Assembly: GCF_000468015.1 (NCBI RefSeq)
Contig: NZ_KI260408.1
Location: forward strand, 28,857 to 92,856
Source of the DNA: Ruminococcus callidus ATCC 27760
Lineage (GTDB): Bacteria; Bacillota; Clostridia; Oscillospirales; Ruminococcaceae
Direction: 5' to 3'
DNA length: 64,000 bases
In this document: positions 16,703 through 25,968 of the stretch, in pieces
How the letters are laid out: every line of letters starts with the position of its first letter
How positions within the stretch are numbered: position 1 is the first letter of the stretch
The notes under the pieces: model-generated
Database searches by the model: none
Seen by the model: the letters and a program-made list of their open reading frames with translations, nothing else
What the model was told of the DNA's origin: nothing
Program-made: the position numbers and the translations under genes

Positions 16703-16731
16703 TTGCAAAGAAAAGTGAGTTATGCTATAAT
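16703..16731 (+). promoter_or_regulatory. Promoter of miaB-ylbF-mutS-mutL-miaA
   Basis: TTGCAA (16703-16708), 17 bases, TATAAT (16726-16731), about 50 bases before the miaB start. Confidence 0.82.
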
Positions 16732-16781
16732 AAAGTGTAATGACCTTTTTCAATGGAATACAGAAACGGAGATAGAGAATT

Positions 16782-18194
16782 ATGGAATGTCGGAACAATC
16801 AGACAATGACAGCAGTGACAGAAGCCATGCGGCATCAGTTACAACCCTATCTATTTCAAGATCGGGACGTTGTGCGTGCACATGTGCATAGTTTTGGCTG
16901 TCAGCTGAATGTTTCAGACGGCGAACGAATTCGCGGCATGCTGATCGAACTGGGCTATACAATGACCGATTCCTATGAAGATGCAGATCTGATTCTGTTC
17001 AATACTTGTGCCGTGCGGGAGAGTGCGGAAGATCGGGTATACGGCATTCTCGGCAATGTAAAAAAGTACAAAAAGGCAAACCCGAATCTAATTCTGGTGC
17101 TTTGCGGCTGTATGGCATCGGAAGAACATACAGCAGAATTTGTCCGGACACATTATCCCTTTGTGGATATTGTTTTCGGTACTGCTTCTCTCAGCCGTTT
17201 TCCACAGTTGCTTCTGGAACATTTTCAGGGAAAAAAGTTTGCCTGTGATACCGGCGAATACGACGCCATGTATGAGGGAATCGTACCGTCACGGGAGCAC
17301 CCGTTCAAAGCTTCTGTCCCCATTATGTTCGGCTGCAATAATTTTTGCACATACTGTATTGTACCGTATGTTCGCGGACGGGAACGCAGCCGTGATCCGG
17401 AACAGATTTTAAATGAAGTCAAACAACTGGTAGCAGACGGCTATAAAGAAATCATGCTGTTGGGACAGAATGTAAACTCCTACGGAAAAGATTTGGAGCA
17501 GCCGCTGACCTTTGCACAGCTACTTCGAAAAGTCAATGCAATTCCGGGAGAATTTGTAGTTCGGTTTATGTCGTCACACCCGAAAGATGCTACGCCGGAA
17601 CTGCTGGACACAATTCTGGAATGTCCGAAGATCGGGCACCATTTGCATTTGCCGGTACAAAGCGGCAGCGATGATGTGCTCCGCCGCATGAATCGCCGCT
17701 ACACCGTAGAAAAATATATGGAGAGTGTCAACTATCTTCGGCAAAGAGATCCGGATTTTTCCTTGACAACCGATTTGATCGTTGGATTTCCGGATGAATC
17801 CGAAGCAGACTTTCAAGGCACACTGGATTTGATCCGAAGTGTGCAGTATGATAACATCTATACATTTATTTATTCCAAACGCCGCGGCACCAAGGCTGCG
17901 GAAATGGAAGATCACACCACAGATGCTGAAAAGAAAAATCGTATGGAGCGTTTGCTTGCCTTGCAGCGGGACATCGCTTCTGAACACAACAAACGCTTCA
18001 TTGGCAGAACACTGCGAGTACTGGTAGACGGGGAGAGCAAGCGGAAAGGCAGACTGGTCGGAAAGGACAGTGCATTCATTATTGTGGAATTTTCCGGTGA
18101 CCCCTCCCTGATCGGCACATTTCAGAATGTCAGAATTACAGAAGCCAGAAACTGGGCAGTACTTGGCGAACTGGTAGAGGAGGAACAGGCATGA
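16782..18194 (+). CDS. miaB: tRNA-2-methylthio-N6-dimethylallyladenosine synthase
   Basis: 470 residues. MiaB methylthiolates i6A37 of tRNAs reading codons that start with U. The N-terminal UPF0004 domain holds three cluster cysteines (FGCQLNVSDGERIRG, FNTCAVRESAEDRVYG, LCGCMASEEH). The radical SAM cluster is GCNNFCTYCIVPYVRGRERS, and a C-terminal TRAM domain (TLRVLVDGESKRKGRLVGK) closes the protein. Its substrate i6A is made by MiaA, encoded downstream at 23369. The stop overlaps the ylbF start by four bases. The gene order miaB-ylbF/ymcA-mutS-mutL matches Bacillus subtilis apart from cotE. Confidence 0.97.
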   Translation: MECRNNQTMTAVTEAMRHQLQPYLFQDRDVVRAHVHSFGCQLNVSDGERIRGMLIELGYTMTDSYEDADLILFNTCAVRESAEDRVYGILGNVKKYKKANPNLILVLCGCMASEEHTAEFVRTHYPFVDIVFGTASLSRFPQLLLEHFQGKKFACDTGEYDAMYEGIVPSREHPFKASVPIMFGCNNFCTYCIVPYVRGRERSRDPEQILNEVKQLVADGYKEIMLLGQNVNSYGKDLEQPLTFAQLLRKVNAIPGEFVVRFMSSHPKDATPELLDTILECPKIGHHLHLPVQSGSDDVLRRMNRRYTVEKYMESVNYLRQRDPDFSLTTDLIVGFPDESEADFQGTLDLIRSVQYDNIYTFIYSKRRGTKAAEMEDHTTDAEKKNRMERLLALQRDIASEHNKRFIGRTLRVLVDGESKRKGRLVGKDSAFIIVEFSGDPSLIGTFQNVRITEARNWAVLGELVEEEQA

Positions 18195-18607
18195 CAGAAG
18201 TAGAAGCTGCGGTAAGACAATTGGGCAAAGCAATTCAGGCAGACCCGCGTTATCAGGCGTATTGGAAAGCCAAAACCGATAATGATGCAGATACAGAACT
18301 GCAGGAAAATATACAGGCATTTAATCTGAAAAAAATGTCCTATCAGCATGAAACTAAAAAGCTGGAGGAAAACCGGAATCCGGAAAAATTGGAAAAACTG
18401 GAACAGGAGATACAGGCACTTTATTTGCAGATCATGGAAAACCCGAACATGCAGGCTTTTGATACTGCCAAGCAGGCAATGAATATGATGATGCAGGAAG
18501 TGGACACCATTTTGTCCCTGTGTGCAAACGGAGAAGATCCGGATCGGTGTCACCCGGATCTGACCAACTGCACTGGCAACTGTTCTTCCTGCGGCGGCTG
18601 TCACTGA
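18191..18607 (+). CDS. YlbF/YmcA-family protein (RicA/RicF-like)
   Basis: 138 residues, mostly helical and charged, matching the YlbF/YmcA family that in Bacillus forms the RicA-RicF-RicT complex, which carries iron-sulfur clusters and assists RNase Y. The C-terminus is unusually rich in cysteine (DRCHPDLTNCTGNCSSCGG...), fitting cluster binding. Its place directly after miaB is the same as ymcA (ricA) in B. subtilis, which favours RicA over RicF. Assignment to one of the two is inference. Confidence 0.85.
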   Translation: MTEVEAAVRQLGKAIQADPRYQAYWKAKTDNDADTELQENIQAFNLKKMSYQHETKKLEENRNPEKLEKLEQEIQALYLQIMENPNMQAFDTAKQAMNMMMQEVDTILSLCANGEDPDRCHPDLTNCTGNCSSCGGCH

Positions 18608-18655
18608 ACACCTGTCGCGAAACAAGTTCTGAAGTGATTATCGGAGGTGAATCCC

Positions 18656-21280
18656 ATGAACTTAGCAGATGTCCCCAGAGAAAAACTTTCTCCTATGATG
18701 CAGCAGTATGCAGCGACCAAAGAAAAATACAGTGACTGTATCGTGTTTTTCCGATTGGGCGACTTTTATGAAATGTTTTTCGAAGATGCTATTCTGGTTT
18801 CCAGAGAGTTGGAACTGACACTGACCGGAAAAGAGTGCGGTCTGGAAGAACGGGCTCCCATGTGCGGCGTACCGTATCACAGTGTAGAACTCTATTTGAA
18901 ACGTCTGGTGGATAAGGGATACAAGATCGCAATTTGCGAGCAGATGACAGATCCAGCATTGAGCAAAGGCTTGGTAGAACGTGATGTCATTCGTATTGTT
19001 ACGCCGGGTACGCTGATCGAGAGCAGCATGCTGGAAGATGATTCCAATAACTATATCTGTACCCTGTATTACGGAAATGACGGTTCCTGTGCACTTTGCT
19101 TCGCAGACCTTTCCACCGGAGAAATGTCCCTGACAGTACCACAGGAAGCATCTGACCTTTCTGTCCGCATTATGGACGTGCTGTCCCGCTACATGCCGGC
19201 AGAACTGGTAATGAACAGTCAGGCACTCTCTTTGAAGTCCGTTATGGATTTTATCAAAGTTCGGCTGCAGTGTGCAGTTTCTCTGCGAGATGACATCTGC
19301 TTCGATCCGGTACAAAATCGGGAATTGGTATGCCAGCAATTCGGTGTTCCTTCCTTGGATTTGTTGGGCATGACAGAAGACGGTGCTGATGTCAGTGCTG
19401 TCTGTGGTATGCTGGATTATATTCGGGAAACTCAGAAGCGAAACATCGCACGTTTTGTTTCCATTGAAGTTGCAGACAGTGCTTCAGCAATGGGGCTGGA
19501 CTTGAACGCCCGCCGCAATCTGGAGCTGACAGAAACCATTCGCAACAAGGAGCGAAAAGGTTCGCTGTTATGGCTGTTGGACGATGCCAGAACCGCTATG
19601 GGCAAACGGCTGTTGAAAACATGGTTGGAACAGCCGCTGGTGCAGCCCGTCAAGATCATGGCAAGACTGGACGCAGTAGATGCATTTGTCAAGAAAAGCC
19701 TTGTGCTAATGGAAGTCCGAGATCTGCTGAACAACGTCTATGATCTGGAACGTCTGATGACAAGAGTCATTTACCAGAAAGCCACTCCACGGGATTTGAA
19801 GTCACTCTCCATGACTGCCCAGCAGCTGCCGGAACTGAAAGCACAGCTACGACAGCTGGCAGGGGATTCCCGCTTGCTGGCAACGCTGGAGCAACAAATT
19901 TCGCCGCTGGAACGAGTGTGTACATTAGTAGAAAATGCAATCGTAGATGATCCGCCAATCACTTTGAAAGACGGCGGCGTGATTCGGGACGGCTTCCATG
20001 AAGAACTGGATCGGCAACGCCACATTATGAACGGCGGCACACAGATTATCGATGAAATTCTTCAGCGGGAAAAAGAACGTACAGGCATCAAGGGTTTGAA
20101 AATTGGCTATAACCGTGTCTTTGGCTATTATCTGGAAGTTACTCGTTCTTATTATGATTTGATTCCCTCGGACTATATCCGAAAGCAAACACTGGCAAAC
20201 AGCGAACGTTTCATCACAGAAGAACTGAAAAATGTAGAGAATGAAATTCTCGGAGCCAAAGACCGCGTACTGCGTCTGGAAGAAGGCATTTTCTCCGAAG
20301 TGCGGGATTGCCTGGCTGCCATGCTGAAAAAAGTTCAGGAAACAGCAGCGGCAGTTGCACAAGTTGACGTGCTGGCTTCATTTGCCAATGTGGCAATTGA
20401 GAACGACTACACAAAACCGGAAATCGCAGTAGACGGCAGCATTCAGATTACCGGCGGCAGACACCCTGTTGTGGAACGCATGCTGACAGAGGAAATGTTT
20501 GTGCCGAATGACACCTATCTGGATACCAAAGCACAGCGTATGCTGATGATCACCGGACCAAATATGGCAGGTAAATCTACATACATGCGTCAGGTGGCGT
20601 TGATTACGCTAATGGCTCAAATCGGTTCTTTCGTGCCGGCAGAGTATGCCAAAATTTCTGTCGTGGATAAGATCTTCACACGTATCGGAGCATCAGATGA
20701 TCTGACAGCCGGACAGAGTACCTTTATGGTGGAAATGAAAGAGGTTTCAGACATTTTGAATTATGCCACCAAGAACAGTCTGGTAATTCTGGACGAAGTA
20801 GGCAGAGGCACTTCCACGTTGGACGGTGTTAGCATCGCACGTGCTGTAGCAGAGTACATCAGCAGCCGGAAAATCGGCTGTAAAACTTTGTTCGCCACCC
20901 ATTACCATGAACTACTGGATTTAGAACAAGAAATCGACGGGGTAAAAAATTACAGCGTTGCTGTCAAGAAGCACGGCGATACCATTCGGTTTCTGCGAAA
21001 AATCGTTCCTGGCGGCGTTGATGACAGCTACGGCATTGCTGTTGCAAAACTCGCAGGGCTGCCGGATCAGGTCGTCAAACGTGCCAAGGAACTGCTGGCA
21101 GAAATGGAAGCACAGACAGCAGTATCCGCCCCGAAGCAAACCGCACAGACTGGACAGATCAGTTTTGCAGCAATGCAGCAGGAACGGGCAATTGCCACCT
21201 TGCAAAAAACACATCTGGCAGAATTAAGTGATGCAGAATGCAGGGAACTACTGGCTGATCTCACATCGATGCTGTCCTAG
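18656..21280 (+). CDS. mutS: DNA mismatch repair protein MutS
   Basis: 874 residues from the ATG at 18656, with GGAGGTGA nine bases upstream; a GTG three codons earlier overlaps that site and is unlikely. MutS recognises mismatches. The N-terminal mismatch-binding motif is FFRLGDFYEMFFEDA, Walker A is GPNMAGKSTYMRQVALITLM, Walker B/signature is VILDEVGRGTSTLDGVSIA, and the ATPase His is in LFATHYHEL. Length is normal. It is separated from mutL by 72 bases holding only a small hairpin (GCGGTA/TACCGC, 21318-21332), so the two are probably cotranscribed. Confidence 0.97.
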   Translation: MNLADVPREKLSPMMQQYAATKEKYSDCIVFFRLGDFYEMFFEDAILVSRELELTLTGKECGLEERAPMCGVPYHSVELYLKRLVDKGYKIAICEQMTDPALSKGLVERDVIRIVTPGTLIESSMLEDDSNNYICTLYYGNDGSCALCFADLSTGEMSLTVPQEASDLSVRIMDVLSRYMPAELVMNSQALSLKSVMDFIKVRLQCAVSLRDDICFDPVQNRELVCQQFGVPSLDLLGMTEDGADVSAVCGMLDYIRETQKRNIARFVSIEVADSASAMGLDLNARRNLELTETIRNKERKGSLLWLLDDARTAMGKRLLKTWLEQPLVQPVKIMARLDAVDAFVKKSLVLMEVRDLLNNVYDLERLMTRVIYQKATPRDLKSLSMTAQQLPELKAQLRQLAGDSRLLATLEQQISPLERVCTLVENAIVDDPPITLKDGGVIRDGFHEELDRQRHIMNGGTQIIDEILQREKERTGIKGLKIGYNRVFGYYLEVTRSYYDLIPSDYIRKQTLANSERFITEELKNVENEILGAKDRVLRLEEGIFSEVRDCLAAMLKKVQETAAAVAQVDVLASFANVAIENDYTKPEIAVDGSIQITGGRHPVVERMLTEEMFVPNDTYLDTKAQRMLMITGPNMAGKSTYMRQVALITLMAQIGSFVPAEYAKISVVDKIFTRIGASDDLTAGQSTFMVEMKEVSDILNYATKNSLVILDEVGRGTSTLDGVSIARAVAEYISSRKIGCKTLFATHYHELLDLEQEIDGVKNYSVAVKKHGDTIRFLRKIVPGGVDDSYGIAVAKLAGLPDQVVKRAKELLAEMEAQTAVSAPKQTAQTGQISFAAMQQERAIATLQKTHLAELSDAECRELLADLTSMLS

Positions 21281-21352
21281 TATGTAAACACGCTTTAATA
21301 AAAGTGTTCACATGTCCGCGGTAAAATACCGCTTAGAAAGAAGGTGTTTGTC

Positions 21353-23365
21353 ATGCCGCATATTACAGTTTTGCGGAAAGAAATTTCTGAATTGATTGCC
21401 GCCGGAGAAGTCATTGAGCGTCCGTCTTCTGTTATCAAAGAAGTGGTGGAAAATGCAATCGATGCCGGAGCAAAACACATCACAGTGGAAATTCAGCATG
21501 GCGGTACCACTTACATGCGAATCGTAGATGACGGCTGCGGCATGGCACCGGAGGAAGTACCTACTGCTTTTCTCCGTCACGCCACCAGTAAAATTGCAGA
21601 AAAAACCGATCTGGATCACATTTTCACATTAGGCTTTCGCGGTGAGGCTCTGGCTTCCATTGCAGCAGTGGCAAAAGTCACAGTATTGACGAAGCGAAAA
21701 GAGGATGATTTCGGCACCAGCTACAGCATTTCCGGCAGTACAGCAGGAGAATTGGAACAGACCGGTTGTCCGGACGGGACAACACTTTTGATCCGCGACC
21801 TGTTTTACAATGTTCCGGTTCGGAAAAAATTCATGAAACGAGATGTGACCGAAGCAAACGCCGTCAGCCAGATCGTTCAGAAAATCGCATTGTCACACCC
21901 AGAAATCGCATTTCGCATGATACGGGATAACCGAACGGAATTCCGTACCGACGGCAGCGGTGACTTGTACACTGCAATTTATGCCATTCTGGGAAAAGAG
22001 TTCGCTCATGACTTGATACCGGTTTCTTATGAGGACGGCATGAATCAGGTGACTGGTTTTGTGGGAAAGCCTTTGTACTCCCGTTCCAACCGAACGTTTC
22101 AGAATTTCTTTATCAATGGCAGATATGTTCGATCCAGACAGTGCAGCGTAGCTTTGGAAAACGCCTATCAGAATTTGATCATGGTCGGAAAGTTTCCCAC
22201 CTGCGTGTTGATGCTGCAAGTTCCGCCGGAACAGGTAGATGTAAACATTCACCCTGCAAAAGCAGAAGTTCGTTTTTCCAATGAAAAAGCAGTCATGGAC
22301 AGTTTATTCTTCGCAGTGAAAAATGCCCTGATGAAAAACGGCTTGATTTATGAGTTTCAAATGGATCATGTTCCACAGCGGGATTGGACTGCACAGCCAG
22401 AACCTCAACAGGAATTTGTGCAACCAGCATTGCCGCAGATCTCAGAGCCAGAACCAGAAGTGCTCCTTCCGCCGACAGAAAAGCCAGCAGCAGAACCGGC
22501 ACCGAAAGAAACGACAAGGGAAACTGTTGCCCCACTGGTCAGCACCGCTTCGGCAACCATTGCAGTTCCGCCAATCGTTCTTCCGGAAACAAAATTTCAT
22601 GATGAAGAACTGGAAGAAACAGCATATACAGAACAAACCGAAAGATCTCGACCTGTGGAGCCGGTTTCCATTCCAGAGTTGTCTGAAGGAAAGTATGAGT
22701 TTCTCAACAGTCGTTCCTTTGCAGAAAATCCTGTATCAGCAGCAAAAGAAACACTCCCAGCAGTGCCAGAACCCAAGGCTCAAGAGCATGTACAGATTCA
22801 CGTGCTGGGAGAAATTTTTGAGAATTATATCATTGCAGAAGCTGCAGAAGAAGACAAACTGCTGATTTTTGATAAACATGCCGCACATGAGCGAGTGCTC
22901 TTTGAACAGCTTCGCTCCGGAGCATCAAAGCTGACCAGCCAGATGTTGCTTCGCCCCAGCGAAACTTTGCTTTCCATGGAAGAGTTTTCAGCGGTACAGG
23001 AAAATCTTCCAAAGTTAGCAGAAATGGGATTTGCCTTTGATTGCAGTAGTCCGCCGCAATTGCGGGCAACTGCCGTGCCGTCTTTCGTACTGCCACTGAA
23101 TATTGATGAGGTTGTCACAGAGATCGCACATAACCTAGTACTAGGAAAACGCGATCCGCAGGTACACACTTTCAACGATACTCTGCACACCATTGCCTGC
23201 AAATCTGCCATTCGTTCCGGCGATCATTCCACCATACAAGAATTGCAGAAGCTGGCACAGCAAGTATGGGACGATGAAAATGTCCGACACTGTCCGCACG
23301 GCAGACCGGTAATGTTTGTGATTCGAAAATACGATCTGGAAAAACAATTCCGGCGGAGGGTATAG
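21353..23365 (+). CDS. mutL: DNA mismatch repair endonuclease MutL
   Basis: 670 residues from the ATG at 21353. The GHKL ATPase is clear: ELIAAGEVIERPSSVIKEVV, DAGAKHITVEI, DDGCGM, TLGFRGEALASIAAVAKV. A long Pro/Glu-rich linker (about 345-480) leads to the C-terminal domain. The endonuclease motif, usually DQHAxxExxxxE, reads DKHAAHERVLFE near residue 505: the metal-binding Asp, His and Glu residues are kept while the Gln is Lys. CPHGRPV near the end is the second site. It is thus the nicking type of MutL expected where MutH is absent. Confidence 0.96.
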   Translation: MPHITVLRKEISELIAAGEVIERPSSVIKEVVENAIDAGAKHITVEIQHGGTTYMRIVDDGCGMAPEEVPTAFLRHATSKIAEKTDLDHIFTLGFRGEALASIAAVAKVTVLTKRKEDDFGTSYSISGSTAGELEQTGCPDGTTLLIRDLFYNVPVRKKFMKRDVTEANAVSQIVQKIALSHPEIAFRMIRDNRTEFRTDGSGDLYTAIYAILGKEFAHDLIPVSYEDGMNQVTGFVGKPLYSRSNRTFQNFFINGRYVRSRQCSVALENAYQNLIMVGKFPTCVLMLQVPPEQVDVNIHPAKAEVRFSNEKAVMDSLFFAVKNALMKNGLIYEFQMDHVPQRDWTAQPEPQQEFVQPALPQISEPEPEVLLPPTEKPAAEPAPKETTRETVAPLVSTASATIAVPPIVLPETKFHDEELEETAYTEQTERSRPVEPVSIPELSEGKYEFLNSRSFAENPVSAAKETLPAVPEPKAQEHVQIHVLGEIFENYIIAEAAEEDKLLIFDKHAAHERVLFEQLRSGASKLTSQMLLRPSETLLSMEEFSAVQENLPKLAEMGFAFDCSSPPQLRATAVPSFVLPLNIDEVVTEIAHNLVLGKRDPQVHTFNDTLHTIACKSAIRSGDHSTIQELQKLAQQVWDDENVRHCPHGRPVMFVIRKYDLEKQFRRRV

Positions 23366-23368
23366 GTC

Positions 23369-24331
23369 ATGACAGATTCAGAAAAAATACCAGTACTTGC
23401 AGTGGTTGGCCCCACGGCATCCGGAAAAACTTCACTTGGCGTGATGCTGGCAAAAGCATATCATGGAGAAGTTGTTTCCGCAGATTCCATGCAGATCTAT
23501 CAGGGACTGAATATTGCAACGGCAAAGCCCACACCGGAAGAGCAAGAGGGTGTGCCGCATCATCTGATCGGCTGTGTCCCTGTGAATGCCACATTCAGCG
23601 TTGCAGACTATCTGGCGTTAGCAAAACCGACAATTGCAGAAATCTATCACCGAAAGCACCTGCCCGTCCTTGTCGGCGGAACTGGCCTTTACGTTTCATC
23701 ATTGCTTTCCAACGTGCAGCTGGCTCCAACTACGCAGGACGCTGCACTACGGCAAAAATTTCTGGAATACGCCAAAGAGCACGGCAACATTGCACTGCAT
23801 GACCAGCTAAAAGCATTGGATCCAGAAGCCGCAGCGGAAATCCACCCTAATAATCTGGTGCGTGTGATACGTGCACTGGAGGTTTGTACGCTGACAGGAA
23901 AAACATTCACCGCATGCAAAGCCGAAAGTCACCAGATCCCAAGTCCTTATCAATCCCTGATCATCGGCCTGACTTATGAACGGTCGGTGCTTTACGAACG
24001 AATCAATACACGGGTGGATCAAATGATAGAACAAGGCATGATCGAAGAAGCTTATCATGTGTATCAAAACGAAGCACTTCGGACTGCTTATCACGCAATT
24101 GGCTATAAGGAACTGATTCCATATTTTGAAAAAAAGATGCCATTGCAGGCGTGTATCGACAAAATTAAACAGGAAACCCGCAGATATGCCAAAAGACAGT
24201 TGACATGGTTCCGCAAAAATGATCGAATTCAGTGGATTATTTTAGACAAATCTGACAAGAAACCAGAAATTATGGAAAAGTGTCAAAAAATTATAGCCAA
24301 GTCCGGAGAAATGTGCTATAATATAAATTGA
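23369..24331 (+). CDS. miaA: tRNA dimethylallyltransferase
   Basis: 320 residues, three bases after mutL. MiaA prenylates A37 of tRNA, providing the substrate of MiaB. The P-loop VVGPTASGKTSLGVMLAK, SADSMQIYQGLNIATAKPT, VGGTGLYVSSLL and the C-terminal YAKRQLTWFRKN are all present. Both enzymes of the ms2i6A pathway thus bracket mutS and mutL in one operon. Confidence 0.96.
   Translation: MTDSEKIPVLAVVGPTASGKTSLGVMLAKAYHGEVVSADSMQIYQGLNIATAKPTPEEQEGVPHHLIGCVPVNATFSVADYLALAKPTIAEIYHRKHLPVLVGGTGLYVSSLLSNVQLAPTTQDAALRQKFLEYAKEHGNIALHDQLKALDPEAAAEIHPNNLVRVIRALEVCTLTGKTFTACKAESHQIPSPYQSLIIGLTYERSVLYERINTRVDQMIEQGMIEEAYHVYQNEALRTAYHAIGYKELIPYFEKKMPLQACIDKIKQETRRYAKRQLTWFRKNDRIQWIILDKSDKKPEIMEKCQKIIAKSGEMCYNIN
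24294..24322 (+). promoter_or_regulatory. Possible promoter for hfq
   Basis: A consensus TATAAT (24317-24322) with a weak -35 (TAGCCA, 24294-24299) at 17 bases lies inside the 3' end of miaA. It would allow hfq to be made apart from the upstream operon. Confidence 0.45.
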
Positions 24332-24354
24332 GCATTTATATACAAAGAGAAAAT

Positions 24355-24380
24355 GAATGCAAAGCGCATTCGGTATTTTT
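24355..24380 (+). terminator. Hairpin with T tail between miaA and hfq
   Basis: GAATGC (24355-24360) pairs with GCATTC (24366-24371), followed by GGTATTTTT. The stem is short, so termination is probably partial. Confidence 0.5.
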
Positions 24381-24404
24381 CGCTCAAAGAAAAGGAGTCT
24401 AACA

Positions 24405-24644
24405 ATGAACAACAAAAACATGAACCTTCAGGACGTATTCCTGAATCAAGCCCGAAAGGATCACATCGGCGTTACAATTTTTCTGACAAACGGTTTTCAA
24501 TTTAAGGGCATTGTAAAAGGGTTTGACAGCTATATTGTCATTCTGGAATGTGACGGAAAACAAAACTTGGTATACAAACACGCCATTTCCACCATTATTC
24601 CCATACGTCCTGTTTCCATTTTAGAAAGTGATTCTGTAGAATGA
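24405..24644 (+). CDS. hfq: RNA chaperone Hfq
   Basis: 79 residues from the ATG at 24405, with AAAGGAG nine bases upstream. Both Sm motifs are clear: [20 protein letters not shown] and [16 protein letters not shown], then the RNA-binding [10 protein letters not shown]. Hfq rings bind U-rich and A-rich RNA and help small RNAs act on mRNA. The position after miaA is the common bacterial arrangement. Confidence 0.96.
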   Translation: MNNKNMNLQDVFLNQARKDHIGVTIFLTNGFQFKGIVKGFDSYIVILECDGKQNLVYKHAISTIIPIRPVSILESDSVE

Positions 24645-24690
24645 TGCAAAAGCATCTGGAAATCCGTTGGTTTTGTGAGGTGATCTGCAT

Positions 24691-25968
24691 ATGAATTCCA
24701 GCAATAAAATGAATAATGTGCTGTTAGTGCTTCTGTCGGCTTCTGTCATTGCTACATTTGGCACGATCATCTTTCACCTTGTGGACACTAGCTATGAAAC
24801 AGAAACAGCCATGCGTGCCAAAGCAGATGAATCCAAATTCTTCGAGGGCGTCTATGTACGGGACGAAACAGTACTGACTTACAGCGACACTGGTGCAATC
24901 AGTTATCAAGTACCGGACGGAGGAAAAATTGCAGTCAATGATGTGATTGCCGAAATTTATCCGGACGAGAGCACCATTGAAAAAAAACAACAGGCAGAGG
25001 CATTACAGGAAAAGCTGAATGTTTTGGAACGTATCTCCAATCCCGGAACGCTGGAACAAGCACAGCCTGCGGATTTATCCCGCCAGATTTCTCAGTACTA
25101 CGAAGAGATGATTCAGAATCGAAACGCTGGAAATCTCTCCGGCATGGCAGCCGCAGAACAACAGTTTATGGAATCCTGCAGCACATATCAGATCGTTGTC
25201 AGCAAGGGAACCGTTTCTTTTGCACAGCAAATTTCTGATTTGACTGCACAGATACAGACTTTGCAAAGCGAGGAAGCAACACCCATAGACACTATTACAT
25301 CAGATAGTTCTGCCTATTTTGTCAGCCATGTGGATGGGCTGGAGTCTGTACTGACTGCGGAAAATCTGGCAAATATCACGCCAGAACAGATTCAGGATAT
25401 TACTAAAAAAAGTAGCGAAAATAATCTCCAAACGAATCAAGATCAAAACACAGTGGGAAAATCCATTGCACAGTACGGCTGGTACATGCTTGGAATTATT
25501 GATAATCAGGATCAGAAATATCAGGTCGGTGATTCTGTCAAGATTCGTCTGATGACGTCTTCCGCAACAGCAGATGCCACCATTCAGGAACTCCGAAATA
25601 CCGGAGAAGACGGCAAGGTCATGGTGGTTTTATACAGCGATATGCTAACATCGGACTTTGTACAGAATCGAACTGAAAATGTCGAAATGATTCTTGGAGA
25701 ATATGAGGGCATCAAGGTGCCGCGGAGTGCGATCCGTTTCAAAGACGTAGAAGAAACCGTCACTGATGAAGAAACCGGCGAAGAAAAAACACAGACCGTG
25801 AACAGCCGGGGCGTTTATGTGCAGGACGGTGAAAAAGTGGAATTCCGACGTCTGGATGTAGTTTACGAAGGCAAAGACTATGTGCTTTCTAAACTGAATG
25901 CAGGCGATGGTTATTTAATGCTTTATGATTCCATAATTGTAGAAGGGATTGATGCAAATGGAAACTAA
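24691..25968 (+). CDS. HlyD-like membrane-anchored protein of unknown role
   Basis: 425 residues. A short cytoplasmic start is followed by one membrane helix (about 9-30), then a lipoyl/HlyD-like half (FEGVYVRDETVLTYSDTGAI, VPDGGKIAVNDVIAEIYPDE), a coiled coil (about 95-200), and the second half with GKSIAQYGWYMLGIIDNQ and VPRSAIRF. This fits a periplasmic-adaptor-type protein, but no ABC or RND transporter gene is near. Homologues beside sepF are known in related Clostridia, which suggests a link to the division cluster (inference). It overlaps yggS by 11 bases. Confidence 0.75.
   Translation: MNSSNKMNNVLLVLLSASVIATFGTIIFHLVDTSYETETAMRAKADESKFFEGVYVRDETVLTYSDTGAISYQVPDGGKIAVNDVIAEIYPDESTIEKKQQAEALQEKLNVLERISNPGTLEQAQPADLSRQISQYYEEMIQNRNAGNLSGMAAAEQQFMESCSTYQIVVSKGTVSFAQQISDLTAQIQTLQSEEATPIDTITSDSSAYFVSHVDGLESVLTAENLANITPEQIQDITKKSSENNLQTNQDQNTVGKSIAQYGWYMLGIIDNQDQKYQVGDSVKIRLMTSSATADATIQELRNTGEDGKVMVVLYSDMLTSDFVQNRTENVEMILGEYEGIKVPRSAIRFKDVEETVTDEETGEEKTQTVNSRGVYVQDGEKVEFRRLDVVYEGKDYVLSKLNAGDGYLMLYDSIIVEGIDANGN

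Noticed and set aside
18643-18658. GGAGGTGAATCCCATG at the mutS start as a copy of the repeat in the large RNA
   Set aside because: The resemblance is probably just a strong Shine-Dalgarno followed by ATG; there is a single copy in a normal initiation context.
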